Below are positions 35,610-47,308 of a stretch of 64,000 nt of DNA, piece after piece. The notes under the pieces were generated by a model. The model was given only the letters and a program-made list of their open reading frames with translations. It searched no databases and was not told the origin of the DNA. How positions within the stretch are numbered: the stretch's first letter is position 1; each line of letters opens with the position of its first letter. Source of the DNA: Apophysomyces variabilis (Eukaryota > Mucoromycota > Mucoromycetes > Mucorales > Mucoraceae); contig MZZL01000400.1 of NCBI GenBank assembly GCA_002749535.1, positions 310,001-374,000 of the forward strand, in the 5' to 3' direction. A program made the position numbers and the translations under genes.

Positions 35610-36687
35610 TTAAGCAGACTTGGCAAGTTCTGTAGGTTTCGTCACACGAGTTAGTCTTATATTGCTCTGCTCTGCATGAATTCGTAAAGTTCACTTACTC
35701 TGGACATCCAAAACAGCTTGGTCCAAAATCTGTTGCTGAATCTTGGGATCTTGCAAGTCCTTATGGATCTTTTCGATCAAGTAAGCAGCCAACTGCTTCT
35801 GTTCGCGTTCACGAACATTAGCCTCATGGCGCACCCACGAATCCAAAGTGCTCTTGGCCTCTTGAGCAACAGCAACCTGCTGCTTCAATTCGAAAGCCTC
35901 GGCCTCCAATTTGGCAGTCTCGCGAGAAAGCTCGAACAAAGCCTTGGTGACATCAACAAGATCCTTCATCTGACCGACCTGATCGATACGTTCCTGGACG
36001 GCAGCCTTGTGATCCAAACGAGCCTGGTTCAGGACGTTCTTGATACGCTGTTCAAAGAAATCCTCTGTCAGTCATGATGCAAACGAGAAAATAGGGTGTA
36101 TGTATAGGTGGAACATACGTTGATGTGTTCGTTAGCCATGTTGGTGTAAGGCTCGCGGAGGTACTTAATCAAGACGCCAAGAAGACCACCAGTGGCAAGC
36201 AGAACCAATGTTTCTTCGTTGAAGACGTAGATTTCCTTGGAGATAAGGAAAGTAGCCAAACCTGTGCTGAGGGTGACAAAACCAGTCTTGGACACGAAGG
36301 AGTTGCCAGGGAGGGATTCGATAATGCTAGCAGCCTTCTGCTTAGGTTCAACTACAGCAACGATTTGACTCAGTATATTTTTGTTCCCTTTCTCCTTCTA
36401 TTATCTAATTCAAGCAACTTTACCTTCCTTCTCAGTGGTATAGTGACGGAAACTGGAAAGATGAAAGACAAGTCAATGTCAGCATGGGAAGTTGTCGGTG
36501 ATGACTTGTTTTGAATATGTTGAGCTTACGTGGAGATACCGAGAGTCTTGCGGGAAGCAAGCATGGGACGAGTAACGGCAGCAGCTAGAAAGTCGTGGTA
36601 TATCAGTTGTTGACCGTGTATTTTGCGTGTCGTTTTTATGGTGGCTAAAGTACCTGCAGCACTCTTGGTCAACAATCGGAAGGCCAT
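35610..36687 (-). CDS. ATP4: F1Fo-ATP synthase subunit 4 (subunit b), mitochondrial
   Basis: Six exons (36687-36654, 36584-36530, 36452-36424, 36351-36119, 36062-35699, 35629-35610) give 244 aa. The N-terminus MAFRLLTKSAA with Arg/Ser and TRPMLASRKTLG is a mitochondrial presequence. Two membrane helices follow (about residues 60-110, KTGFVTLSTGLATFLISKEI), then the DFFEQRIKNVLNQAR helix and the long peripheral-stalk helix with ALFELSRETAKLEAEAFELK. The protein ends LDVQKLAKSA. Subunit 4/b anchors the peripheral stalk to the inner membrane and binds OSCP. The last exon is only 20 nt and supplies the conserved KLAKS end; exon 3 is 29 nt. Confidence 0.95.
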
Positions 36688-37243
36688 TGGACTATAAATA
36701 ATAAATTAGTCGACCGTTTATGCTAGTATGGTATATAATGACAGAGAGGAGGTTCTATATGAACTTACAACTATGTCTCTTACGGAAAGGGGAAGAATAG
36801 AAGCAGTCTTGTAAACTTTTTTTTTCCTTTTGATGAATTGTTATTTTTCTCAAATTTTTATAATACCGTTTATACACAGGAGCCAGGGGTCTGGGTTTTG
36901 GGATCACTCACCTTTGGGACTTTGACAACCAATAAACAAGTCACTCTTAAGCTCGTCATAACTTACCCGACTTCCCTCCAAAAAACCTATTCTGCATTAA
37001 CAAATACAGTGTAGATGACATGAGAAATAGATCCTATGTCTATAACCGAAAGAGGAAAAATTTTCTCATCTGTCACCATCTCCTCGACTCTCTTTAAGGG
37101 CTATCACGCTCAGTGATCTAACTCGAATCTTTTTTGGAATACTCGGGACAAATTTGACAAGACGTTGGCCTAAAACTACAAACATGCTCTCTGTCCCTTT
37201 TACTTTAATATAAAAATGTCGTACTTTTCTACAATCATCATGT
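36688..37243. other. ATP4 upstream / PEX14 3' flank
   Basis: No gene supported; contains an ATP4 promoter by position. Confidence 0.5.
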
Positions 37244-38340
37244 CTACGCTAAAGGGAAATTGCGTCTATTCAACAAGGCACCTTTCAGACTACGAATTTC
37301 GCTTTTAAATGCCTGCACGCTTGGGGATCCTGAATCTGAAGGTGATCGATTAAACGAGGTAAACGTTGAGTATACCGCTGGTTCCGAAACGGTGTGTCTA
37401 AGGTCTGCCATTGCCGCTTGGAAGTCTCTATACGGGGTGTTTTTCCTGTCTCCTACGGCGCGAGCTTGGGCCACCATGCGTTCCAATGAATCCACTAATT
37501 TCTTATGCTCTTGCGACAACGACTTGAGCGAATCATCCTCTTCCTCGAATTTTTCTTTGACTTTATCGGCCACTTCTCGTCGTTCATTATAACGCTTACG
37601 TCGGAAAAGAGCAACTCTCGTAAAGATAGGATTCATGAAATGCTATAAAAGCATTCGCATAAGCTGAACATCTTCTTTTCCCTCATCATTCTTTCGCTTA
37701 CCCTGATGATACCAATCAAACCAGCTGTCACACCAACGGCACCTAAACCTACAATCATTGCTGTAGCTAATACACGCTCTACCGACATGGATGGGGGAAT
37801 AACAGGATAATAGACTATCTGTGGTGCTGTTGACGCGTGTACTGCCGGTCGTGCGGGGATTAATGGTGCTGCTGATGGAGGAGGGACATGAGTAGCCTAA
37901 CGTTCCCGCAAAAATCCCCCACAGTTAGAAATCAGACACTTTTCTTTTTTTTTTCCCTGTTGCTCTACCTGTGTTGTTGTTTGTGTTGGCGTTTCAGCTA
38001 CAATGCTTGACTGGCCTACTCGTCGAAAGGCTTCATCGATTTCCCGTTTATTTAAGCCTTTATTCTTCAGAAAAGCAATTTTTTTCGCTGTATCAGCGGA
38101 TCGTACGTTGGGAGACGAAAGGAATGACACTGCGGGTTTGAGGAGATCTTCGCGAAGTGGGTCCTCAGCGGCCGGAAGTGGAGTAGGTGGTGTGGGAGTG
38201 GGAGTGGGAGTAGTACTGGTAGCACTGCTAGTAGTAGTAGGTTGACTTTTCTGCTCTGTTTCGGGTATCTTAGGGGGTTGGCTTGGCACTGCATGGGTTA
38301 TGTCATTGAAAGGAGAACTAGAGTCATTGTTGTCCGTCAT
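37244..38340 (-). CDS. PEX14: Peroxin PEX14
   Basis: Three exons (38340-37969, 37896-37702, 37642-37244) give 321 aa. After a Ser/Thr/Pro-rich start comes the conserved PEX14 N-terminal domain (about residues 60-110: REDLLKPAVSFLSSPNVR and KGLNKREIDEAFRRVG), which binds the WxxxF/Y motifs of PEX5. A hydrophobic segment (ERVLATAMIVGLGAVGVTAG) follows at about residues 165-190, then a coiled coil (SLSQEHKKLVDSLERMVAQA). PEX14 is the docking and channel-forming component of the peroxisomal matrix import machinery. A simple GT/GGA repeat at 38175-38215 encodes the Pro/Thr stretch. Length is typical of short fungal PEX14. Confidence 0.94.
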
Positions 38341-38885
38341 TGCAAATACAGGAATGTGGTTGACGTCAAATAAAAAGAAAGTAGAAGAAGAAGAGGGGAA
38401 AAGAACTTGGTCATCAAAATGGATTCACATGGTTTTTCTTTTTGTCATGACAAACGCCCAAAATGGAAATCTTTAAGTGGCACTTAGGAGAAGGGCGGGC
38501 TCTCTGTGCGTTTGTCAAACCATGTTGTGCACGAACTTCTGCCTGCCAATCAACTCTTGCAAAAACTTTGGTGCGCTTTTACCGAATTCTTTGCCTAACT
38601 TTGTAATTAATATGGAAGTCAAAAACAGGAATGCCTTCTATTCCCTGCGCTAAACAAAGCCGAAGTGTCGACTGCAAAGCGTAGAAAGATAGAGCGCATA
38701 TAACGTTGTACTGCAAAAAAAGCATGAAGATCGGAAGTTCTTATGGTGATGACGTGTTGTGGACCCCTGGCTTATGATTAGTGGATTTTGCTATGGCGCC
38801 TAGCCGGTGGGGGGGAGAGTAACAGCAGCCACCGAAATTTTACGTGTGTTTTTTTCTTCTTGTTTTCTAACCTTGAATTAACAAT
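38341..38885. other. Divergent promoter region PEX14 / ATP7
   Basis: 545 bp between divergent starts; no further gene seen. Confidence 0.5.
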
Positions 38886-39606
38886 ATGATGGCCTCCACC
38901 GTTCGTGCCGCTGCCAAACAACTTGACTGGTCCAAGCTGTCCGTCAACCTTCCCAAGGAAACCGCCGCGTCGCTTCAGGCATTCCGCAAGCGTAATGACG
39001 AAGTCAAGCGCCTTTTGAGTGAGTTGAAGCAACAGCCGACAACGGTTGATTTCGGTCATTACCGCAAGGTCTTGAAGAACCAGGCCATCGTTGACCAAGC
39101 CGAAAAGGCCGTCAGTGGATTCAAACCCGTCGCATACAACCTCGATGCTCAGTTGAAGGCCATTGACCAATTCGAAGCTAAGGCTGTAAGTAAAATGAAA
39201 AAGATAAACAAGAAAGAAACTTTCTTGGGTGATTGGATGGAAAGAGAAAAGAAATAGGAGGATAAAGGAAAACGAAAAGGAGACACGTATTGAACGATGC
39301 GATCTTTTATCTTTAGGTTTCCAAGGCCCAACAGACCGTCCAGCAGATTGACGCTGAATTGAAGGATCTCCAGGCTACCTTGACCAACATCCAGGACTCC
39401 AGACCCATTGAACAGCTCACTGTACGTCATTTATTATATGTTACGAGAAACAGTATGACTGAGACGCGTATGTTCCTTTTGTTTAGGTTGACGATATCAT
39501 TGTTGCCAAACCCGAAATCACCAAGAACATTGAAGATATGCTCCAGAAGGGTAAATTCACCATTCCTGGCTACAAGGAGAAGTTTGGCGATATCTCGTAC
39601 TTCTAA
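38886..39606 (+). CDS. ATP7: F1Fo-ATP synthase subunit d, mitochondrial
   Basis: Three exons (38886-39185, 39317-39421, 39487-39606) give 174 aa, the usual length for fungal subunit d. The start MMASTVRAAAKQLDWSKL, FRKRNDEVKRLLSELKQQP, VDFGHYRKVLKNQAIVDQAE and the C-terminal KFTIPGYKEKFGDISYF are typical of the family. Subunit d belongs to the peripheral stalk with subunits b/4, h/F6 and OSCP. Intron 1 is 131 nt, one of the longer introns in the window. No cleavable presequence is evident, in line with the family. Confidence 0.95.
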
Positions 39607-40049
39607 TCTGTATAAATCAAGTAAATGGGCAGTTTTCCCTGACACACACTATATAAAGAGAAAAAGAGACGTACGAAAGGACGTTCTTTTGTTTTGCACT
39701 TCTATGTTTTTCTCAAGCTTGCTCCATTCTTTTATATCTGAAACGTTACGGGATCCGGCCGTGATAGATTTTGTTATTCTCTGCGTTTGCTTCTTTGTTT
39801 TTTGCTCAAACTTAAAAGTCAAGGAGTCAAGGGGAAAATGCATAGTGAGCGTGCGTTGGTGCAGGTTTCTGAACACAGAACTTCCGAAAGCGGGGAGACA
39901 AGAGAGACCAACTTCGACCTGTGGCTCAGGTGAAACCTGGTGGTTGGTTGAAAAAGTCTTATATAAAGCCAAAAATATGTCAATTCAGTTTCGGCTGGCT
40001 CTATCAAAACGTTTGCCCTTTCCTCCTTCTTCTTTTTTCCCTTTAACCC
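39607..40049. other. Intergenic region ATP7 / PQ-loop transporter
   Basis: No supported gene; a TATATAAAG motif at 39959-39967 lies about 85 bp before the next start and could be a TATA-like element. Confidence 0.4.
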
Positions 40050-41152
40050 ATGTGGAATCTCATCAGTGGATCGACCATTGCTGGTTACCTCTCCATCGTC
40101 TGTTGGATCATCGTGTTTTCACCGTAGGTTGATCTCATCGCTTGGCGATTTTGGACTCGACATTCCCTTTTTTTCTCCTTTGCGCCCTGACTTTTTTTTT
40201 TGACTTAAAGGCAACTATGGGAAAACTATAAACGCAAGAGTGGTGAAGGTCTTAGTATGACCTTTTTGGTTATTTGGTTGGCAGGCGACATATTTAATCT
40301 GGTGGGCGTAATTATGCAAAATCTGTTGGCGACCATGGTAATTATTACCCCTACTTGCACCTTGTACCACTTATATAAACTTTGTTTTAGTTTTTGCTTG
40401 CTCTATGGTACACGGTAGCTGACATAGGCCTAATATGGCAAGTTTTTTATTATCGACGTTGCGGACGAAAGCATGAAAGCGATGATGAAGAAATATTACC
40501 AGAAGAAACCAATCCCCTTCTTGTACCATCAGATCCATACCGTTCACTCAATGGTGATAGTAGTAGTTTCAGCAGCTCAAAGCCCAGCAATGGTTCGACT
40601 ATCATGCAATCACTCTCAGTAAAAAACACCGATCAAAATGCGCGGTCATTTATCAACTGGATCTTCTTTTCGTTGGTTACCGTCGTTACCATAGCCTCTT
40701 GTTACGCTTATGCAACCGCACCCCCCGTAGATAGTATCAGTCTGTTACCACAAACTTGTGGTTGGGCAAGTGCTATATTATACGTTGGCAGCCGGATACC
40801 ACAGATTGTGAAAAATTGGAGAAACAAGAGTACAGAAGGCTTAAGTTTCTTTATGTTCCTTTGTGCTGTCCTCGGAAATGCCTTTTTCACCATGGTAAGA
40901 GCTTATGAAAAGCATATGATAGACAAGGATAACTAACATCCTTGCTCAAGTCTATTTTCCTTCGCTCCGTTGATCCGCAGTATATCTTGATCAACCTTTC
41001 ATGGATTGTCGGCAGCTGTGGCACTCTAATATTTGATTTCATTGTGAGTACTAGTAAAGAAATAAGAGACAAACCACAGGAAATCTCTAACGTGATGTTC
41101 TACCTAGATTTTTGTGCAATTCTTTATATATAGTCATGAAAAGTCAGCATGA
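40050..41152 (+). CDS. PQ-loop vacuolar/lysosomal amino-acid transporter (YPQ/PQLC2 family)
   Basis: Five exons (40050-40123, 40211-40337, 40391-40894, 40951-41043, 41108-41152) give 280 aa. The first PQ-loop is PQLWENYKRKSGEGLSMTFL, split by intron 1 exactly after the Pro codon, and the second is IPQIVKNWRNKSTEGLSFFM. Seven hydrophobic spans are visible, with a hydrophilic loop rich in Ser/Asp between TM3 and TM4 carrying EETNPLL, an acidic-dileucine-like sorting signal. The C-terminus FDFIIFVQFFIYSHE fits the family's last helix. Members export basic amino acids from the lysosome/vacuole (PQLC2, Ypq1-3). Which yeast paralogue it matches cannot be decided. Confidence 0.93.
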
Positions 41153-42024
41153 TCCAATCGATATCCATAACTTGTTCTCCTTGCCCTCCTCCTCCTCTTT
41201 TTTCTACTTTATCTTCGGTGAACAGATGATCCGGGCAATTTCCATAGTATGTACGTTTCTTTAGAGATTTTGTCTAGAAAAGCATGTGTGGAACTTACAG
41301 TACTTCCATCTAATAAACCAATGATAATCACCTGGAAGAGAACTCTCTGTGCCTGAAATGACACCAAAAACTAACGTCAGTTCGATTTCAACCGAACAAT
41401 TTCCTGGTGTTTTTGCAGTTTCAGACATAGCTTTGTTTCAAGGCACAGTAGATATATTCTAACAGTAGCACTGCCCTTGTCAGGCGATCATATGATGGAC
41501 GATAATATGTCTTTTTTCGACGCTGTGTCAAACAAGGGGTCTTTATACCGTCAGTAAAACATGGACAAGGTATTTCAGTTGCAATTTAGTTGAGCATATG
41601 GATTGAACTTTAGACTCGTAAAGGAAATGTTGCAATTGGACACTTCAAACTTTTATTTGCCTAGGACTAGATGGCATAGGTCATCTTGTAAATATCGCAA
41701 CGGAAGATACTAAATGATTCGATTTTGTTTCCCTGTACCCAGAGCTTGTTCGTCGAAATGCAAACAATCTGCCCTACTAAGATTCTCTTGCATATAGGAT
41801 ATGTTGTGCAACGAACACGCTCTGTACGTCAAAATCGGCTTAACTATGGTCATGCATGCAGTTTATGCATATAAATCGTTCCTGTCGATGTGTGGGAAAA
41901 AAGTCTATAGGAAACTAGCATTGACGGAGGTACAACAAAAGCTGCATTTTAACGAGGGCTGAGAATTTTTATACAAAAGTTATGGCTTTGTATATATTAG
42001 TCGTTATTTGCCATGAAAACGTAT
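41153..42024. other. Intergenic region with one weak minus-strand coding candidate
   Basis: An ATG at 41428 (minus) opens MSETAKTPGNCSVEIELTLV and stays open, with a possible intron beginning GTGATTATC and ending in CTAG around 41330-41275. No family was recognised and codon support is thin, so I do not call it a gene. The rest is AT-rich and empty. Confidence 0.3.
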
Positions 42025-42515
42025 TTATAGTTGTTCCTCATAGAACGTTATATTCGCAATATCTCGTTCCGTTTCATAATAGTATGGGAACAGGACGACA
42101 GCTTCAACAATGGTGCGTGCATTAGTACAAAACGGATCCGGATTCAATGCATCAGGCAGTTTGAATAGCCAAACAGGTTGGGTCCTTTGATCGTTGAACC
42201 CCTTGTTTACAGCACTGTTGACAAGTCGGACTTGACCATGGTACTAAAATTCGCGGATCAACGGAGCTCCGGAGTAACGTACCCGATCTTTTTAATGCCA
42301 TGACTGCACCGTCTTGCCTTATCGAGTTGGATTGTGCGTCAACAGAAGATGAAAAGGCAAGAAACAAAGTTGATATACAGACAATCTAACAACAAAAGTA
42401 AAACAGATCACCAGTCTATATCCCCAACCTATTGATAGGGATTGAAACTATAATTTATGTATTCTGTACTATAACTGAAAATCGACACCATTTTGAAAAA
42501 GATATGTAGGCTCAT
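42025..42515 (-). CDS. Candidate small secreted protein (about 111 aa)
   Basis: Model: exons 42515-42489, 42385-42283, 42230-42025, with 103-nt and 52-nt GT-AG introns; 112 codons in frame. The N-terminus has a hydrophobic core (IVCISTLFLAFSSSVDAQS), a good signal peptide with an Ala-Gln cleavage site. The mature part reads RLVNSAVNKGFNDQRTQPVW, then PDALNPDPFCTNARTIVEAV, and ends FYEEQL before TAA. It is acidic to neutral with a single Cys in the last exon. No family is recognised. The last exon is convincing as protein; exon 1 is the weakest part. The start lies only 30 bp after the stop of the AVT gene on the same strand, so its promoter would overlap that gene, or the true first exon is elsewhere. 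Confidence 0.5.
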
Positions 42516-42544
42516 ATTTATATTCTTCTAGTTATGATTGCCAA

Positions 42545-44933
42545 TTAGGAGGGACACCGTGAGATTGGTGTAGGATCGCCCCCTGCTGACCATAACGCGA
42601 TAGTGATACCAGTTGTGTACGTCATGGAAACAATACCAAAGACAAGGATGGATATATCCAGCGCCTTTTGTCGCCATGTCCGTGCAACTGCCTTATAATG
42701 GAAGAGTGGCGGAAACAAGAAACATAAAGGAACGCAGCAAAGAGAACCGACCAAAGATACAAACTTATCAAGGTCGGCTGAGCCTGCAATGGCAATGGAG
42801 GAGCACACCAGGACAACGAGAAGCCTAAATGCATTTTTCTGCCATTTCACGATTGGGTTATGTTTTCCAGAGCGAGTGAAGAGAGCGTTCTCCACAATAC
42901 GAATGGCAGGGAATAGTTGCAATGGGATAGAGAGACAAATAGCCAAGGCATACAGCCCTTGAACGGTGTTGACCATGGGTGTGGGTGGCATGTTGAGTAG
43001 GATGACTGTCTGGACTTCATTGCCAAAAGCCAGATAAGACACAAAGCCGACTGACAAAAAGATAAGTGTGATAACAATCATTGTGCCGCATAACACCTTG
43101 GGGAACTTTTTAGGTTCCTTCATTGACTCAGTGATAGGAATCACTGAAAATTTGTTGTGTAAATTAATCACAAACCTGTATACAATTGGTTGTGCATAGA
43201 CATACCTAGACCGACACCTTCGTAACTGAAAACCGCTGTGCCAATAAACATCGGAAATGATTTCGCGTTAATCATCCATTGAACGTCTCCAACTCCGCTT
43301 GTTGAAAGTTGCCAGAAATCATAGTAGTACAAATATATCAAGCCAATCAGGATAAATAAGTCTGCAATCAATGCGAAGGCGGATAGTTTTTGGATTCGTC
43401 GGATCATAGCCAGAGGAACAAAGACCGCAATCTGGCATAGGATGAGGTAGGAAAGTGGAATTCGCAGGTTACAGTGCGACAGTGACTCGATCAGAGCCTG
43501 CATATTCTGAGCTACGAAAACCATGTACGCACAAACAAATCCAATCTGGCATAAGGTATCGGATTTAACTTAATAAGAAACATCGTGTCACAAGTCACAT
43601 AAGCGGATTGACGCCATACCTGTGAAAACGTGATAGCTACTAGGACAGCCATACGCATAAATCGACCATAAAGTATACCTCCAATATCACCAAACGATAC
43701 GGGGACCTTGTTGCGTGTTTCTACTAACAGCAAGAAGGCGATCAAGGAAATAACGGCAATGGTACCTAATAGGGCAGTGGAGAAGAAAAGGCCACCATTG
43801 TAGAACCTACACAGGAAAAAGACAATAATTATAGCCAAGTAGATGTTAACTTATTAGCCCTGATAACGTTATTTAACATTTACGCCTTTGGTAAGAACAT
43901 GACACCTGTTTTCCAAGAAAAGAAAAAAACGCAACAGAAGTAAACACGGGGATTTAGTCGATTATGTGCTTTTTCGCTTTGTAGTCTTTCTCATTTTACC
44001 TGTACCAACAAATGACTTGAGTAGTAAAAAGACTGCCTTGGTAGGAGTAGCTGTGCCTTGAACTGCGTTGGCCTGAGCACGTTGGATCAACGGAGATTCT
44101 TCATCCACGGCTGCCTCAGCAGAGGAGCGCCGTTGAGCGCGCAGACTTTTCCGACGTTCGATCTCATCCTCCTCTTCATCCTCATCGTCACTTAAATCTT
44201 CGCCACCAAAGTGCCCATACAAAGCCAGGAAGTCGACAAACGTCCTGGTCATCCAGCCAGGTGGACGTTTGCCCTCTCGTGCAGCTCTGTCCATGATGAA
44301 ATGGCGACGGAACCCTCCAGGGTCTTTCAATCGGGCCAAAGCTGGATCCACCGGTTCTTGCCTAGGAAGATAGACAGATTGAGAACGTTGCCGTCTGGCA
44401 ATGTGTTCGTTCTCAACATCATCTGTCCATTTATAAATATCGTGCGTGATTGCACCACCCGGCAGTTGATGGACGCTGCGAACCCTGCCCAACGACAGGT
44501 CGTCCAAGTCTTCTTGGACACTTCGTCTCTGGGAAGACGAACTACCGATGGATCCTCCAGGAGACGTAGTTCCGGCAAGATGCCGTTTGACCACTTTGGC
44601 CACTTGGTCTTCCGGAAGGTCCACCGACACGGTATTGTCTTCGTAATTGTACGTCGGGGTGGAAAGGGGTCGGAACAATAAGCTACCGCTGACGTTGGAC
44701 ACAGCATTTTCAAGGTCCACACTGCCATAACTATGAGCGGATAATCCGCTTACACTGCCTTTGGGTGAAGTTCCATAGCGGATATTGGGTGGAACAGGAG
44801 AACTACTTAAGCGAGCTGTGGAACTGGTATGGTCAAAAGAAGAAGCAAGACTATCTTGCAGAACTTGTGAAGGGTCGTCACCATGATCTTGTCTGTAATT
44901 CCGCTTAGCATTGACCGGCAATGGCGAACTCAT
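42545..44933 (-). CDS. Vacuolar amino-acid transporter, AVT3/AVT4 type (SLC36-like)
   Basis: Five exons (44933-44000, 43905-43884, 43806-43620, 43545-43206, 43143-42545) give 693 aa. The first ~290 residues are hydrophilic, rich in Ser and acidic stretches (DLSDDEDEEEDEIERR) and contain EESPLIQ, an acidic-dileucine-like motif. The transporter core starts LLKSFVGTGVMFLPKAFYNG, the AAAP-family signature in TM1, followed by about eleven hydrophobic spans, FSYEGVGLVIPITESMKEP, and an end at TGITIALWS. Long N-termini and this core are typical of yeast Avt3/Avt4, which release neutral amino acids from the vacuole. Exon 2 is 22 nt. Exons keep phase throughout. Confidence 0.93.
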
Positions 44934-45255
44934 TATGCAGGAGCTTTAATAATACAAAGAGGAAGGAAAAGAAAAAAAAAGAGAGACAGAGAGAGGGAAA
45001 GAGGGAAAAAGAGTAACTCTACTTTTTTTCTCTGTCTTTCCCCCTTTCTTTATTCTTATTTTCTTGCACCTTTGCACCATCGCACCCCCAATATTGCAAG
45101 CATGACGGAAGAATTGCGTTAAATGGTATAGTCTCGTGCCTGTCCCACATCTTTTCGTGCCCGAGCAGACGGGTGATTCAAGATGATCCAGGCTTAGTGT
45201 GTGCCCAGCAAAATGATAACATCATGCTTTATATATATATGTATGTTTTAAGGGA
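44934..45255. other. AVT upstream region / 3' flank of MFS gene
   Basis: Contains a purine-rich AG run at 44955-45012 and a C/T-rich run after it; no gene. Confidence 0.5.
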
Positions 45256-47308
45256 TTATGAAACATCACCATATCCTTCATAGATGGGCATCAATGCAAA
45301 GGTGAAGAAAATAACCCATGAGACAAGGAACCAGAATCCAAATATACCAACGAAAAGGTAGGACTTTGTAGAACGAAGTTGATTTCCCACCCTGTTCAGT
45401 AACGGTATGTCGCCATTCATGCGTTGCTCTTCTTGCCGTTGTTTTTCCTGAGCCTCTTTTACCAAGGTGAGACGATGTTCGCGTTCTTCTTTGTCAGCCT
45501 CCAGAAATCCATTCGACCAACGTCGATCAAGGAACCAGAAAATACACGCACCAACGAGCGATCCGAGAGCAAGGACGAGGTAAAGAATCATCACACCTTC
45601 ATACTCCGTTCGAAGATCCGATTGATCATCAGCCGCGTTGCCATCATGGTATGTCAAGTCTTGAACGTATCCGACCAAGACCGATACGATGGTTGTCCCG
45701 ACGTTATTCGCGCATTTGTGCAACCCCATGCCTGTACCAGCCAGTTCATGAGGCAACAACAGTGGTGTCGAGCTAAGAAGACCCACTGGACCAAGTGCCA
45801 GCGCTAGAGAAAAAATGATCATGCCTGCTGCAGGTGTGACCCATGTATAGGCCAATAAAACTAAAGCAAGGATCAAAACCAGAGCTCCAGCAACGACTAT
45901 ATACATGGAACCCGAAGAAAACATTGCAACGATTCAAGGTTTTTGTTTTGTTACAAACTTTTGCATCAGCGATGGTCCTATGTGTGTGGCGTTTATCATT
46001 CCACTTACGGCAAGTTAACCTCTTTCCAAATCGATGGACTACAACTCCCATGAGCGGGGCAATGACAATCGGTACAACTTGGGTAAGACTACTTTGATAC
46101 TAAAAAGAAACCACGTGGTCAATTGTTCATTATCTCCAAAGCAAAGTGTTTCAAAAGTATGGACTCACGCCTGCAAGGGTACTTGTTGCCCCAAATCGGA
46201 ATTGGATGTATTCACTAATGTAAAAACATAAAAAAAATAGGTACCTTTACGCCTCATGTTTTCTTGATTTACAATGAAACAGAGAGATGCAGAGTAAGGG
46301 ATTCTCTACTTACGTGGCAATGTCATCAAAACTACTGAGTATACTCGACATGATCAGTTGCATCCATGGTACCATCCAAAACAAGGCAGGTAGATATAAT
46401 AATATTTTCGGGGTCCATCTGAACGGCTCCTGAGCAACCGATACAGAACGTAGTGTCTTTCGGGAACCGAGTTCTTTTCCGGTGACTGTAGCACGACCAG
46501 CGCGATACATCACCAACCAATAAAGGCCATTCATCGCTACAGCGACCGCACAGAGCAACGTGGCAATGTAAATAGGTGAGTTCGATGACCCGGTGGCATG
46601 GACTATCGGGTAGCAGACCAATTTGGCAATGAACTTGGTCAGTCGGGCAATGCATAACATGACTCCAATGATGATGGCTATTTCGCTGTCTCGAAACCAC
46701 TGCGCAAGAATGCCTTCCTGAGTAGTAACGATCATTCCGCTTCCAAGACCAATGGCTATCTGGCCTCCAACCATTAACGGATAGCAATTGTAGCTTGCCG
46801 CAAAAGACACCATCAGGCTACCCACAAAGATCAATAGACTGATGACCGTGGTGAACCGAATCGAGCCAAACCCGGCTGTGTCATCGACAAAAGTCCCTGC
46901 CAAAAGGGGCAAGACAGTGTTCACCAAAGTGACAGCCGAAAGCAGGATACTGAATTGGGTATTGTTGATGTGCATCGACTAATTCAATAAAGATAAATGT
47001 CCCTCGTTCCTGTTGCCGCAGTCTAATCTGCTCTTTTCTGTCCCTCACTTGTTTTAACGCCGTCTTCAAAGTACCAACTGTTGCTTCCATGTAATGGCAA
47101 CCGACTACGTAATAAGGGCAATAAAATGAATTAGATACTAACTCTTTCTGCTTATTTTTTTATCTTTATCTTTACCTGGTATTGCCAGCATACAAAATAG
47201 AACCAGGGATTTCAGTTTCCAAGATACTTGCTCATGCTTTCCATCATCGCTATTCTCCTCCACTGTCGAGGCCTTTTCGTCCACTTCATCCTTATTTTCA
47301 TATGCCAT
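45256..47308 (-). CDS. MFS transporter related to MFSD1
   Basis: Six exons (47308-47176, 47104-47049, 46978-46314, 46214-46169, 46099-46009, 45896-45256) give 543 aa. The N-terminus is acidic. TM1 begins LVLFCMLAIPVGCHYMEATV, followed by TLKTALKQSMHINNTQFSIL, which resembles the MFSD1 pattern (x-NTQFSVLYS). About twelve hydrophobic spans follow. The loop after TM10 is charged, and the last helices end EGYGDVS. In animals MFSD1 is a lysosomal dipeptide exporter; the fungal role is not established, so function is inferred from similarity in pattern only. The last intron (112 nt) includes a tempting internal ATG (MFSSGSMY) that I read as intronic because the flanking phases join cleanly (GKRLTC-LVAGALVL). 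Confidence 0.86.

Noticed and set aside
45910..45960. Internal start MFSSGSMY for a separate short MFS protein
   Set aside because: It lies in a 112-nt intron whose removal joins two MFS halves in phase into one 12-helix protein.
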